Shown here: positions 53,371-64,000 of the stretch, in pieces | Numbering within the stretch: the first letter of the stretch is position 1 | Layout: every line of letters starts with the position of its first letter | Assembly: GCF_023856365.1 (NCBI RefSeq) | Contig: NC_064538.1 | Location: 15,246,435 to 15,310,434 of the forward strand | Origin: Brienomyrus brachyistius | Taxonomy: Eukaryota > Chordata > Actinopteri > Osteoglossiformes > Mormyridae | Direction: 5' to 3' | Length of the DNA: 64,000 nucleotides | Made by a program: the position numbers and the translations under genes | The notes under the pieces: generated by a model | What the model was told of the DNA's origin: nothing | Databases searched by the model: none | What the model saw: only the letters and a program-made list of their open reading frames with translations

Positions 53371-55091
53371 TATACACATTAGCAACTTCACTTTATTAGG
53401 TATACCTTGCTAGTACTGGGACTCCCTTTTGCCTTCAAAACTGTCTTAATATTTTGTGGCATAGATTCAGCAAGATGCTTGAAACAACCCTCAGATGTTG
53501 ATAGAACCACAAAGTTGCTCCAGATTTGTCAGCTACAACTTCATGATGTGAATCTCCCTTTCCACCACATCCCATGGGTGTTCTATTGGACTGGTGACTA
53601 AAGAGGCAACTTGAGTACTGTAAACATAAAGGGATTATGTGGTCATAAAGGGATGGACATAGTCAGCAACAATTCTCAGGTAGGCTTGTTCATTTAAACA
53701 ATACTCAGTTGGTACTAAGGGCCCCAAAATGTACCGCGAGTATGTCCCACACACCATTACAGCACCACCAGCACCCTGAATTGTTGATACAAGGCAAGCT
53801 GGATCCATGCTTTTATGTTCTATATGGCAAATTCTGACCGCATCATCTGAATTTCTGAGCATAAGACTCATGACCAGGCAACATTTTTGCTATCTTCCAC
53901 TGTCCAGTTTTGGTGAGCCAGTGCCCACCATAGCCTCACTTTCCTGTTCTTAACTGACAGGAGTGGCACCCGATGTGGCCTTCTGCTGCTGTAGCCCATC
54001 TACTTAAGGTTCGATATGTTGTGCGTTCAGAGATGCTCTTCTGCATATCTTGGTTGTAATGAGTGGTTATTTCAGTTACTGTTGCCGTTCTCTCAGCTTG
54101 AACCAGTCTGCTCATTCTTCTCTGTCCCCTGCTATCAACATTGCATTTTTGCTCAGAGAACAGCTACTCACCAGATGTTTTTTTCTATTTCGGCCCATTC
54201 TCTGTAAACCCTAGAGATGGTTGTGCATGAAAATCCCAGTAGATCAGCAGTTTCTGAAATACTCATACCATGCTGGGGTTTAATGTGAATATTAACTGAA
54301 GCTTCTGACCTATAACTGCATGATTTTATGCACTAGTAAGAATCATGAATGACTTGCTTATGGCTACTGATGATGGTTGCGTGTCCCCGTTGGTTCTGCT
54401 GAATCGAAGCATAGCATTGCATACTGTAGACCATGATATTTTATTAGAAAGGCTAGAGTCCTTGATTTGTGTTAATGGGGAGGCACTGTCGTCCTGGTTC
54501 CACTCATATTTAACAGACCATCATCAGCTTGTTCATGTGAACGTACGCATGGCGTCCCTCCAAGTTTTGTCCTGGGCCCACTACTGTTCCCCTTATACAT
54601 GCTGTGATGTTATTAGGAAATATAGTGTTAATTTGAATTGTTATGCAGATGACACACAGCTGTACCTATCTGTTAAAACAGATGGGCTGCCTCAGCTGTC
54701 AGAGACTGAGGAATACTTGTTAGGAGCTGGATGGCCAGTAACTTCCCTTGGTTGAATCCTGACAAGAATGGTGGTGTTACTCTTGGTGGTGTTACTGCGC
54801 AGAGTTGGTTGGGGATTAGTGTCTTTCATTTTGAATGAACTGGATGTCCAGTGCTATCACTCTGGTTTCATGTGTTGTTGGAGTACAGGTGGTCAGGGAT
54901 TTTCTTGCCATTTTTGTCTCTGGCTTGCTCTCTAGGGGCACTGGGGAGGAACAATGTAAACCGCTTTGAGACAATGTAATATTGTGAAAATTGAATTGAA
55001 TATATTGTGCTGCTAACACATGACTGGATGATTAAATATTTTGTTCAACAAGCAGTTGAAGAGGTGTACCTAATGTGGCCAGTGAGTGTGC
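53371..55091 (-). mobile_element. Tc1/mariner-like element with degenerate minus-strand transposase
   Basis: The left end (TTATTAGGTATACCTTGCTA) and right end (GGTGTACCTAATGTGGCCAG) are inverted copies of one terminal repeat. The interior matches, in reverse, a widespread fish Tc1-like transposase; TCCCACACACCATTACAGCA and CCAGTAGATCAGCAGTTTCT are its familiar blocks. The frame is broken many times. A LINE fragment is inserted at about 54334. Confidence 0.75.
54334..55007 (+). mobile_element. L2-like LINE fragment nested in the Tc1-like element
   Basis: Contains HTVDHDILLERLESL, SSWFHSYLTDHHQLVHV and NCYADDTQLYLSVKTDG, the RT motifs of L2/CR1-type LINEs. It ends in TTGAATTGAA repeats near 54990-55000. 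Host Tc1 sequence resumes immediately after. Confidence 0.7.
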
Positions 55092-56004
55092 AGTGTTAGG
55101 ATTATATGTCAAACCTCCTGTTTGAAAAAGTACTATAGAATGGTTGAATGGAAAAGATTTAATAATGGAAATTTATGCAAGCCAGTGCTAATTCCACTAG
55201 CGTTTGGTAATAAAATAACACGGCAATTCTCACAGATATGCTACCGTATTCTCGCAGATGTGTAGCATACAGTAAATCGAGATGTACACCAAGTGAACAG
55301 TAAACAAGCATCTCTTCAGTTTTGCGTCATTGCTGCTCTCCAAACCCAGCAACACCTTTATAGAGCTGGCCCTTTTGCAGTGGACAACAAGCTGGAACTG
55401 TACTATAACTAGTGTCTCTTCACAGTACAGGTCAGGTATAGCCAAGTTCCTATACGCCAGTGGAAAAGCACAAAAAATATTTCAAGAACATTTCGAGATT
55501 CATCAGCAAGATCAAGACAGAATGTGCTTGAGACTAAAGGTGGCTTAAGCCACCTCAAGACTGAGACCAGATCTCAGGAACTACAACTCTGATATCTGTA
55601 TATTTTTGTGAGGGGTGACAGGTCGACTAACATTCTAATATCGAAATATGATTACATAGACTATTAACTATTAATGCATGTTTATTTGCTTCAGTTGCCT
55701 GACAAAAGAATTAGCCTACCGGAGTTCACTCCTTTTCATTGACGACTATTTTTTGCCAGGCAAGCTTGCTTGTTAAGCTTGATGGAGGGCTATTGCCTTA
55801 GTTAGACTGGCTGTATTGAGATGACAAGCAATGCCAAGGCTTAGGCAGACAATAATAATTACCTAGCTAACACCAGTGAAGGCAGGTCAAGGAGAAGTGG
55901 ATGGTTCTCCACTCGATTTGCATGCGTTAACTGTGGTTGCCGTGACATGGAAAGTTCAAGAGGAAGGGACAGGGTTTTGCAGTCTCATCGGAATTAGGAC
56001 TTGA

Positions 56005-56225
56005 CGATGATTCACAGGGCAAGTTTTTGAGCAATGTTGCCAGGCAGTGGCCAACCATGTAAGAGAAAGGGCAACTCCTCTGTATTTGGATGATCATGAA
56101 CCATTGCTCACTGCCGATCTGTTTTTCAAACAGAAATTTGTATCAATGGGAAGCTGCCCAAGCAACACTGGACAGCAACACTGCCTGGCAACATTGCTCA
56201 AAAACTTGCCCTGGGTATCATCACC
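56005..56225. repeat. Long inverted repeat with perfect 33-bp arms
   Basis: Arms at 56017-56049 and 56179-56211 are exact reverse complements. Weaker pairing (GATGAT) extends outward. The 129-bp centre is unrelated. Likely a MITE. Confidence 0.7.
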
Positions 56226-56259
56226 CTTACATGCATATTTATATTTTATATAAATTAAA

Positions 56260-57399
56260 TATGAAATTAGAAATTAGAAAAATAAATAGAAAAAAAATGT
56301 CTTGTAAAAAGGGCATTTATCTAGTCAGAGGGGCAGTTTTCAAAACCAGTCCCTGTCCCGTGTTTGTTTCCTGTTTGACCAGCAGGTTACTGGCTATCCC
56401 ATGTCCTTAGCTCCTAATGTGTTACCCTCTGCCTTGGGCTGCCATGTGGCCTAATGGGCTAAGCAACCAGCTGTGTCATCCAAGTTCCCTTTTTTTGTCT
56501 TGTTTACTTTTACGGCATTAAAGTTCTTGGAGTATTTTTGTGTTAGTTGTGTACTGGTGTTTATCTGTATGATTCCTTGTTTTGTTCCCTCTTCTAGTTT
56601 GCAGTATGGTTTAGTGACCCTTGTTATCCTAGTTTCCCCTGGTGCTTGATCTTTAATCTGTTAATTGCCTTCACCTGTGCTTATTCCTGCCCATACCTGT
56701 CTCCTGTTGTATGTATTTATGTACCTTCCTTAATTTGCTGTAGTCCTCAGTCAGTCACTGTGCTAGTTCCTGAGTTTGCTCTGGTTTAGATATATGTGCT
56801 GCGTTACTTCCTGATTTAGTTCTGGTTTTCTCCCAGCCCAGTGATTAGACCTCTCCTGGTCCTGTTTGGCCCGTCTTTCTAATAAAACCCCTATTCTGGG
56901 GAGCAGCTTTGTGGATCATCCATTTACCAAGCCCTGCCTCCTTAACACAGTTCTATGAGCCCCACCTGGGGTCTATCTGTGCCCGTGACTGCACCTGCCC
57001 CTCGAAGGATCTGCTCCTGGCACTGTTCACCTTGTTGATATATAGTTTTGTGTTAATATAGGCGTACCATTCAAACATATAACAATCAATCGGCTGACAA
57101 TGTAATAATTAAATTCCTCCGACAAAATAAAATGCTAATATTTCTATTCAGTTTCATCAAATAACAGACCACTCTCCAATTGTTCTATATCTGGAGAACC
57201 ACAAAAGCTCACCTCATTACGTTTCATTTGATTCATGGTCTGTAATAGCAAAAGCCTCGATAGCGTTAATGTCATACCACCACGTGTAATTGCTTTCATC
57301 TACCTGACTTCATCTTGCGGGATGAAGTGAGGTGGAAAGAAGCAACAAACACGGAAGGATATAGTGGGAGGCAGAAGATAGAATGAGAGAGAGATGATG
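56260..57399. other. Intergenic stretch before slc6a8
   Basis: A T-rich region at 56480-56960 with AATAAAACCCC near 56881 looks like an unclassified dispersed repeat. No gene was seen. Confidence 0.4.
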
Positions 57400-57904
57400 G
57401 TGCAGAGGAACGCGCCGCGATCAGCCAATCACGGTGCGGGATCTGCGAGGAGGGGGTACTGACAGCTCAGGACCGCTCCGTCACGCCGGGATCTCGCAGT
57501 CTCCGCTTCGGTCCTCTGCGCACACGGAGCGTTTTTGCGGTCGCAAGTGAAATCCGGGAGATCAAACAGAAACAAACAGTGGGACCCATTTTGATTTCGA
57601 GGTTACGGTTAATTTCCTTTAATTTTCATCCATGAGATTCTTCAGGCTTACCTTCAAGTGCTTTGTCGACTGCTTTTGAATCTTATTCCTTCACCATCCG
57701 CGACGCATTGTAAATATACCATCTCTGGCTATAGCTAGTCAGCAAGCTAAATATAGCTAAATAATATTTTACAGCAACACTGACTAAAAATAATATCAAA
57801 AGGGAAAACCAAGAAGGATTTAAATAACTGGATAAACGCAAACTCACGACTTTGTCGCACTTTCTACATTATTATATTTTGAGGCATTGGCGTTTACAAC
57901 TGAA
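57400..57904 (+). promoter_or_regulatory. slc6a8 promoter and 5' UTR region
   Basis: GC/CpG-rich sequence around 57410-57550 with a CCAAT box (AGCCAATCACGG, near 57423) precedes the first coding exon. The leader beyond about 57550 is AT-rich and carries one short upstream ORF. The transcription start is inferred. Confidence 0.5.
57632..57679 (+). CDS. possible 15-codon upstream ORF in slc6a8 leader
   Basis: ATG followed by 14 codons and TGA, about 225 bp before the main ATG. It matters only if this stretch is retained in the mature 5' UTR, where it could damp translation. No homology is claimed. Confidence 0.25.
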   Translation: MRFFRLTFKCFVDCF

Positions 57905-57935
57905 ATGTCGCCAGAAGTGGAAAACCACGTTACAG
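57905..57935 (+). CDS. slc6a8: slc6a8 coding exon 1
   Basis: ATG plus ten codons, [10 protein letters not shown], then donor ACAG/GTATGT. Chosen because it sits after a GC-rich promoter-like block and its phase-1 end joins exon 2 in frame. No database match was possible. Confidence 0.7.
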
Positions 57936-58216
57936 GTATGTTATCAGAATAATTAATAATACTGATGTTATAAGTTATAGTCTCATGGGTATACCATGTA
58001 TGTCTCACCTTGCTAGTTTTCTACGTAAACGGTAGCTGAGACCATGTATGGGTCATTTGATATAATGTCAAGCCAGTTGGGTAACTGCATAAATAGGTTA
58101 CTACCACCATGATGATTTATTATTTCTGTCTTCATCCTGAAATAACTGATCACTCAACCATCTGAAATATCGTCAGTAAAGCCTGTACAGAATAATCTGT
58201 TTAACGCACATCTGTT

Positions 58217-58252
<36 letters not shown>

Positions 58253-61200
58253 GTAGTAGTACGACTACTACTACTACTACTACTACCGGGTTAGACAGCT
58301 TGGTTCACACTGTGACATTAACTGGTATTTCAATCGTATTCACTGCGTCCGCGCCTTGTATTATTCTTAGTTCAACAACGTACGTAGCTAGACTGAAATT
58401 TATACTACATTGGTAAATGTTTTTTTTTTTCAGTTAACATGTTACCTGGAACAGAAATAAATATAATGTATGATTGCTACGCATTATCACAATATTAAAG
58501 CGGGTAGTCAATAAAGCATCCTGCTTCTCCATTTAAGATAGCGCTCGTACCTCAGACTCCATTCAGGAGAATCGCAACCCTAAACTGTTGATGATTCATT
58601 TCTACGTTACTCGAGTATCGACAGAAAATAACGGATAATCATGTATGCCTAAATCATTCAGTATCGCTGCATGGTTAGCGCAACGTCTTCTTTGGACCAG
58701 AAGCAATTATAAAATGCAACACTATACATAAATTCTTAAAAAGAAATTTTGTTTCTTGTATATAAAAGATTTGCTTCTTGAAAAATGACGTTGTTATTGC
58801 TCTTTACCTGAACATGGCGTTCTGTCTGCCAGTCTCACTACCCGTTATGAATGATGTGTAAGTCACATGACATACCCCAGTCTAAAGAATCCCTTTTTGA
58901 GAAATGGCATGAAGGTGCACAGCCTTGACTGAAGTGATTCTTTTCCTAATGCATCCTGCTAGCCTTACAACAACACTGCAAAATGTGTGTCTATGTGTGT
59001 TTGAGATGGATGGGAGGAGGCAGTATGAGGGACACAGGGAATGATGAGACAGGCAAGGTTCTGACCACCACAGTACATGTTGTCAGGAGATTTTCAGACA
59101 CACAGGAGAAATGCAACTTAAGGACTTAAGCCCCTTAACAATTTATGACTAAGTAATGCTCCCGCCTGAATATTTGGAGGCATCTTTCAGAGTCATTAGA
59201 GGTGCTATTTTTAGTTTCAGCCTCTCTGTAAAAGCATCCTCTATGCTTTATAGTAAATCATGAGCAGTACAGCATTAAACATATAATATTCTGAAAATGA
59301 ATGAATGAGTCACGATTCATGAATAAAAGACAAGTGAAATTCCATCCTAAAATATTAAGAACCACACTGACATAAACAGACCTTTTACGGAATAATGCAA
59401 AGTTCATTTTGAGAAAACTCTATAATAATGACATTAATGACTCTGATATATCTTTTATGAATTACGTATGGACTTTGTACCTTAAGTCTGCTAGTTTAAA
59501 TACATTTTTCTACATTGAGCGACGCACATTTTCCCCCAATGTTATAGCCGTATTCTTCCAAGATAATAAATAATTTTCACAATTGTTAGTGTGTAAATGT
59601 ATTGGTGGTTTGAAAACATGGTATATGAGCCTTTTAGTTTTTGTGATTTCATTGTTTTGCCATTTGCGACATTACAGACATAGTCAGGGTAAGTGTGGTG
59701 TCATGTTTGGGATTCCTTCATTGAAAAGGAAGGTGTAATTCATTGCAATGCCACATTTGTAATTTGAAGAAACGTAGCATGTATCCAGATGATTGTAGTA
59801 CCACTGAAAATGGTTAATTGCCCTCTCCCCTCAGTTTATTCTTGTCTCAGGGGAAAATAAACATTTACATTTGGAGAAGAGGATCCAGTCTGATGTAGTT
59901 TCTAATTGAACCAAGTATGTCCCGAATGTGTATCACGAGTAGCAGGCTGGGCTGTGAGGCACTACTTGCAGGGAATCGTCCAGCACAGATGCTCGGCTGA
60001 GCCTCACCATACTTTCCAAGTGTGACAAGACTCTTGGAGAGCCCACTTGAACCCATGTCATGCAACTTCGGGTGTTAGGTGAAAGCAGGAGTGCAGAGCA
60101 GTTATGGTTTCTGCAGGCTTCTGAGATAAAGGTGCTTTGTGAGTTTGGGAGTTTATGTAACGGTATTCTCTCCCCCAACCTCTTTTTTTCCCTCTATTTT
60201 GGTACAGAAGATAAAAATTCCACCCAGGTTGAGTCAGGAGTACTGCTGGAAGAGGAAGGGGCTGTCATACGCCCCCTGGTGCCCATGCCTGGTGTTGAGG
60301 ATGCTGGTGGGGGAGGTGGTTCGGTGGTCGAGAGAGAAACATGGACCAGACAAATGGATTTCATCATGTCATGCGTTGGCTTCGCCGTGGGACTGGGCAA
60401 CGTGTGGAGGTTCCCCTATTTATGCTACAAGAACGGCGGAGGTGATGGCCAGACCCAACCGAGGCCCAGCAGGGCTGCTTACAGCATACAGGAGAGGGAA
60501 TGGTGATGCAGTGTCACTTAGAGTGAGAGAGAGGGGAGATCAGGGGCCACTGCGTGACAGCGCGCATGTAGCAGCCACACGTGGCACATCGCGTCAATTG
60601 ACAGAAAGCACAGTTTATGTCTGCAGTTCGTCCCTGAGATAAAGCCAGCCATAAACACAGCCTCCTTGTCTGTCTTCCCCTCCCCTTAACCTCTCATGCA
60701 CTCTTCTGTTTCAGCTTGTCCGTGACGGACTTTCCTTGCTCTCGACACGTGTCGGCTCTCTTAGCAACCTTGTTTCTGCTCCCATCATCATTGCTCCGCC
60801 TTGGCTTTGGAAACCATCGGCGTTACTTGCATTACTTATTGCAGTTGGTGATCCTCCTGACCCTCTAAAGACTAGAATGCAAAGTTACTTCCTTTTTGCT
60901 ATAGTTGCCAGTTTACACATGGCATAGGTACACGCTTTGGTCAGCCAGGGGGGTAGAAATGTGTTTACACACTAACATCGGTGACAGCTCTGGCTCTGCA
61001 ATTTGCTCCTTTCTATGGCGTGTTTTTCCAGGAAAACTACAGTCCCAGTGCGTCTTAGTAATGAGTCTCATTAATCAATTTGATGAGAATGTAATGTTTT
61101 AATGGTGTTGCCGTTGTTGTCAGATTACTTCCATGTCAGGCCATTCCCATTAGTTTGCAGAGAATGTTTGTAAAGGAGTGGCACATTGATCCTCTTCTCC

Positions 61201-63965
61201 ATTGCCACGCACCCCCAGGGCAGCCTTACCACCACCCTCTCGGACCAGGATGACTTTTTGGTAGATGAATGGATTGTTGTATAAAGAGTATTACTATTAC
61301 AGCTGACAGGATTATGGGTCGAATTGCATGGCAGTTTGCTTAAATTGCCTCCCATCTAAACACTAATAAAGTCTTTACTGTAACCGCCCATCATCATTTC
61401 TTTTGCTCTCTGCTGGCCCCCGGCTGTTACCTTCTCATGCTTCTTCCTTATAAGGCCACAGTGGTATAATGCCTTTAGTAGGAATCATACGCGGCTGAGT
61501 GGTAGGCATCGCGCATAGGGAGCCAATGAGGGTGTTCATTGCACTGCTCCTGCACGCCTCTTGCTCTCCTTCCCTTCTTTCAGTCATTTCTCTCATGTGA
61601 TCGTCGGGTCGTCATTTCTGTTTGCATGTTGACTAAATAGCGCCGGTCAGCAAGGAGGCAGAAGGATCCAAGAATGTGATTCATTATGCAGCAATTGAGG
61701 ACTTAACCATGGCCATATTTAAATCCTTAAAGCACATTTTTAGCCTGCTTGTGGCTGCTCAAGGTCGTCCTTCTTTTCCCTGAAAGTCCTTTTAAGGGTT
61801 CAGTATTTACAACATAGACACCATGCATATTCACTGCTGGTGGCTGGTTTTGCTTTTATGACTCTGGCTCAAGGACAGCTTGTGCTAATCGTATGCAAAC
61901 ATGACTGAAATTAAACGTTATTTTTATGTCTCACCTCCTTCCGTCTCTTGCTTCAAACCTCTTTTTCCCATCTTTATCTTTGACCTTGCTTATCTCAGCC
62001 CTTACCTGCTGCTTCTTCAGCAAATATAACACTGAAAACCAGACAGATATCTCTGGTTAAGCACAGCAGAGCCTTCATCTCAGTTATACATTGACAGTTA
62101 AACACATTTTGTTTGCAAAATGCCCCAGTTCCTAACCAGAAACCTTACAACCTAGATTCTGTATGAACCGCCCCCTCTATCTCATATGTAATATTTAGTA
62201 TTTCTAAAATAAAGTTTGAAGGATAGACTCCAAGGTGATGGCCATGAATTTCAGTAAATACTTCCAAACCCACCAGACCACAAAGAACATATCATGTGAC
62301 AAAAAGTTATTAAACTCTGTGTCTCCAGTAACCTTTTCATCAGGTTATTATTTGCTGCAGGTGCCTTTCTGATCCCTTATCTGCTGATTGTCTTCATCGG
62401 GGGGATTCCTGTGTTCTTCCTGGAGATAGCACTAGGACAGTTCATGAAACAAGGCGGGGTTTCGGCGTGGAACATCGCCCCGCTGTTCAAAGGTAAGACC
62501 TCTGCATAGGTCAGTGGCCTGTACTACAAAGCGGGGCTACTGGCTGTTCGGAGTAACTTGTCGGATTTAAGGTACCACAGTTTAAATGGCCTTCATATTT
62601 GTTCATTTACATTTTGCCCAGACTACCTTAACCCTCGGGGTCGACGTCATCGTCGTCCGATGCCGCGTACCTTTCTCCTGTATTTCAGTTCATAACTCGC
62701 TGAAATCTTATTGTAGAAACATGAAAAAAAACACTGACTAAATCTGTAATCTGTCTTCTTTTCAAAACGTCCATTGTCGGAAAATTAGGTTAAATAGGCA
62801 AAAAAAGAAACCATGTCACCCTTCTTTGTTTTACCTGCATGGGGGGCGTGTAGTCCCTCCCTCTCGTGAAGATCGCTATTCGCATTCTAAATAGCCGCAT
62901 TTCCGCGTATTCAAAATCGCATTCGCATGGTAATTTGATGAACAACGCAACGGTGAAACGCGATCCAGATACATCCCCATCAGCGCCATAAAAGGGGGGG
63001 AGTGATGTGGCCAGGTGTGAATAGCTCTTGCATGCACATGAGAGCTCCTACATATTCAATGGAAGGAGACCAAAAATAGCGACATGAGTTAGCTTTTTCG
63101 TATTTATTTATCCAACTGAATGTTGTAACTACACCATTTAGTCATTTTCATGTAGCCAAGACTTTGGTGATCAGATATCTGGGATCAAAACAAACTTCCA
63201 TTGCTTACTATGTACTTTTACAATGTTTCTGCAAGTGTTCCAAACTGCATTTTGCAATGTCTATACTTTGATGTCAAATTATAAACTTCACATATTTACA
63301 AAGTAGACTGAGATTAAGATGAGTTTAATGCCAAAACAAATATATAAGAAATTATTTAATTGCCCTGAATTAAGTTTATGATATTGAATGAAATGTGTGA
63401 CCATGCCCCAGTCAGTGGAAGTGTGTTCTCTGCCCCTAGACCCCAGAGGGTTAAATCCGTCAAGTTACCCCGATAAGCCAATAACCCCGCTTCATAGTAC
63501 AGGCCCCCAATCTCAGCTGTGTGGTGTTTGGCATCTTTTGCAGCATAATCTTCTCTTCTAGTTTGGCTCTGGGAAACCATTTGTTTTGTTATCCTGTCTC
63601 CCCGCCCCCCCCTCGTTTTTTGTCTGTTCTTCAGGATTAGGCCTGGCCTCCATGGTGATTGTGTTCTTCTGCAACACGTACTACATCATGGTTCTCGTGT
63701 GGGGCCTCTACTTCCTGCTCAACTCTTTCTCGTCGCCCCTGCCCTGGGCCACATGTGGGCATCCATGGAACTCACCCAACTGCACCCAGGACTTCAGCAG
63801 GCCCTGCCCCAGTCACAGCTCCCTACTCGGTCCCGCTCAAGAACCCTCCTCCCCTCGTAACCAGTCCTCTCCCCAGCCCCTACAGAACCTTTCTTCTCTC
63901 CTCCTACTCAACCTTAGCTGTGCAGAGGTGGATGGCATGCGCTCTCCAGTCATCGAGTTCTGGGA
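57905..63965 (+). CDS. slc6a8: Creatine transporter SLC6A8, N-terminal part (gene continues past window)
   Basis: Sodium- and chloride-dependent creatine importer of the SLC6 family, plasma membrane. Exons 57905-57935, 60208-60441, 62361-62492 and 63635-63965, all GT-AG with continuous phase, give 242 complete codons. Residues 1-51 are an acidic, glycine-rich cytosolic tail. [20 protein letters not shown] (53-72) and [17 protein letters not shown] (73-89) are the SLC6 TM1 signature and match human SLC6A8. TM2 is about 91-112 and TM3 about 134-160 ([12 protein letters not shown]). [14 protein letters not shown] opens extracellular loop 2 with its disulfide cysteines, and SPVIEFWE closes it. 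The last codon is split at the final donor, and TM4-12 lie beyond the window. Related transporters (taurine, GABA) fit the TM1 wording less well. Loop 2 is about 27 residues longer than in human. Confidence 0.95.
57936..60207 (+). other. slc6a8 intron 1
   Basis: AT-rich, with the compound trinucleotide microsatellite at 58.2 kb. No internal exon was recognised. Confidence 0.6.
58219..58286. repeat. Compound (ATT)n(AGT)n(ACT)n microsatellite
   Basis: ATT units pass into AGT and then ACT units in slc6a8 intron 1. Confidence 0.9.
60208..60441 (+). CDS. slc6a8: slc6a8 exon 2 (N-tail and TM1)
   Basis: The acceptor is GGTACAG and the donor GGAG/GTGATG. It encodes an acidic, Gly-rich tail, then [20 protein letters not shown] and [15 protein letters not shown], the invariant SLC6 TM1 substrate/sodium segment. 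Confidence 0.95.
60442..62360 (+). other. slc6a8 intron 2
   Basis: No exon or clear mobile element was recognised. Short ORFs here have no domain. Confidence 0.6.
62361..62492 (+). CDS. slc6a8: slc6a8 exon 3 (TM2)
   Basis: The acceptor is GCTGCAG and the donor AAAG/GTAAGA. It encodes [33 protein letters not shown] and AWNIAPLFK. Confidence 0.95.
62516..63505. mobile_element. MITE with about 53-bp terminal inverted repeats in slc6a8 intron 3
   Basis: GGCCTGTACTACAAAGCGGG at the left pairs with GGCCTGTACTATGAAGCGGG (reverse) at the right, and similarity continues for about 53 bp. Without the nested insertion the element is only about 170 bp. Confidence 0.75.
62632..63450. mobile_element. piggyBac-like non-autonomous element nested in the MITE
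   Basis: CCCTCGGGGTC and CCCTCTGGGGTC (reverse) ends are flanked on both sides by TTAA (62628-62631, 63451-63454), the signature of piggyBac transposition. No transposase was recognised inside its 819 bp. Confidence 0.75.
63635..63965 (+). CDS. slc6a8: slc6a8 exon 4 (TM3 and extracellular loop 2)
   Basis: The acceptor is CTTCAG and the donor TGGGA/GTGAGT. It encodes [20 protein letters not shown], then a long Ser/Pro/Leu-rich loop with four N-glycosylation sequons (Asn 181, 208, 217, 225), then SPVIEFW. Confidence 0.93.
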
Positions 63966-64000
63966 GTGAGTTCCTGATTTATCAGCACCATGCCAGCTGG

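Overview
This is ordinary vertebrate nuclear DNA, almost certainly from a teleost fish. Its genes are split by GT-AG introns. It is crowded with fish-type transposons (Tc1/mariner-like, hAT-like palindromic MITEs, piggyBac-like, L1-like and L2-like LINEs, tRNA-derived SINEs), long CA/TG microsatellites and many poly-G/poly-C runs. The species cannot be named from the sequence alone. There are no bacterial operons, CRISPR arrays or rRNA/tRNA genes.

Three real genes were reconstructed exon by exon, with every splice phase checked. (1) About 2.5-39.4 kb, minus strand: a PCTAIRE-family cyclin-dependent kinase, best matched to cdk16 (cdk17 is the alternative). It has 14 shared coding exons plus two alternative first coding exons (30.8 kb and 19.8 kb), giving proteins of about 472 and 459 residues. 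A CpG-rich block near 39 kb is the likely upstream promoter, and a second GC-rich block near 20 kb probably drives the short form. (2) 42.6-46.1 kb, minus strand: a four-exon secreted Frizzled-related protein with signal peptide, Frizzled CRD and netrin-like domain, most like sizzled (szl), with a TATA box just upstream. (3) 57.9-63.97 kb, plus strand: the first four coding exons of a creatine transporter, slc6a8, which runs off the right edge.

Between szl and slc6a8 (48.7-50.0 kb) lies a partial, frameshifted copy of a repeated fish gene family that I associate with SAMD3-like proteins. The remaining sequence is introns and intergenic DNA. Several mobile elements have readable ends and target-site duplications: a Tc1-like element with TA duplications 35 bp from a cdk16 exon, a TA-flanked Tigger-like element, and a TTAA-flanked piggyBac-like element nested inside a second MITE in slc6a8 intron 3.

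The three genes do not form a pathway. They are a neuronal/testis-type kinase, an extracellular patterning regulator and a plasma-membrane creatine importer that happen to be neighbours. No novel multi-gene system is evident. The best leads are the alternative cdk16 first exons, a 4 x 36 bp tandem array in which each unit carries a near-consensus CTCF motif, an enlarged second extracellular loop in the creatine transporter, pure poly-C or TG tracts serving as splice-acceptor context, and a few clean inverted repeats.
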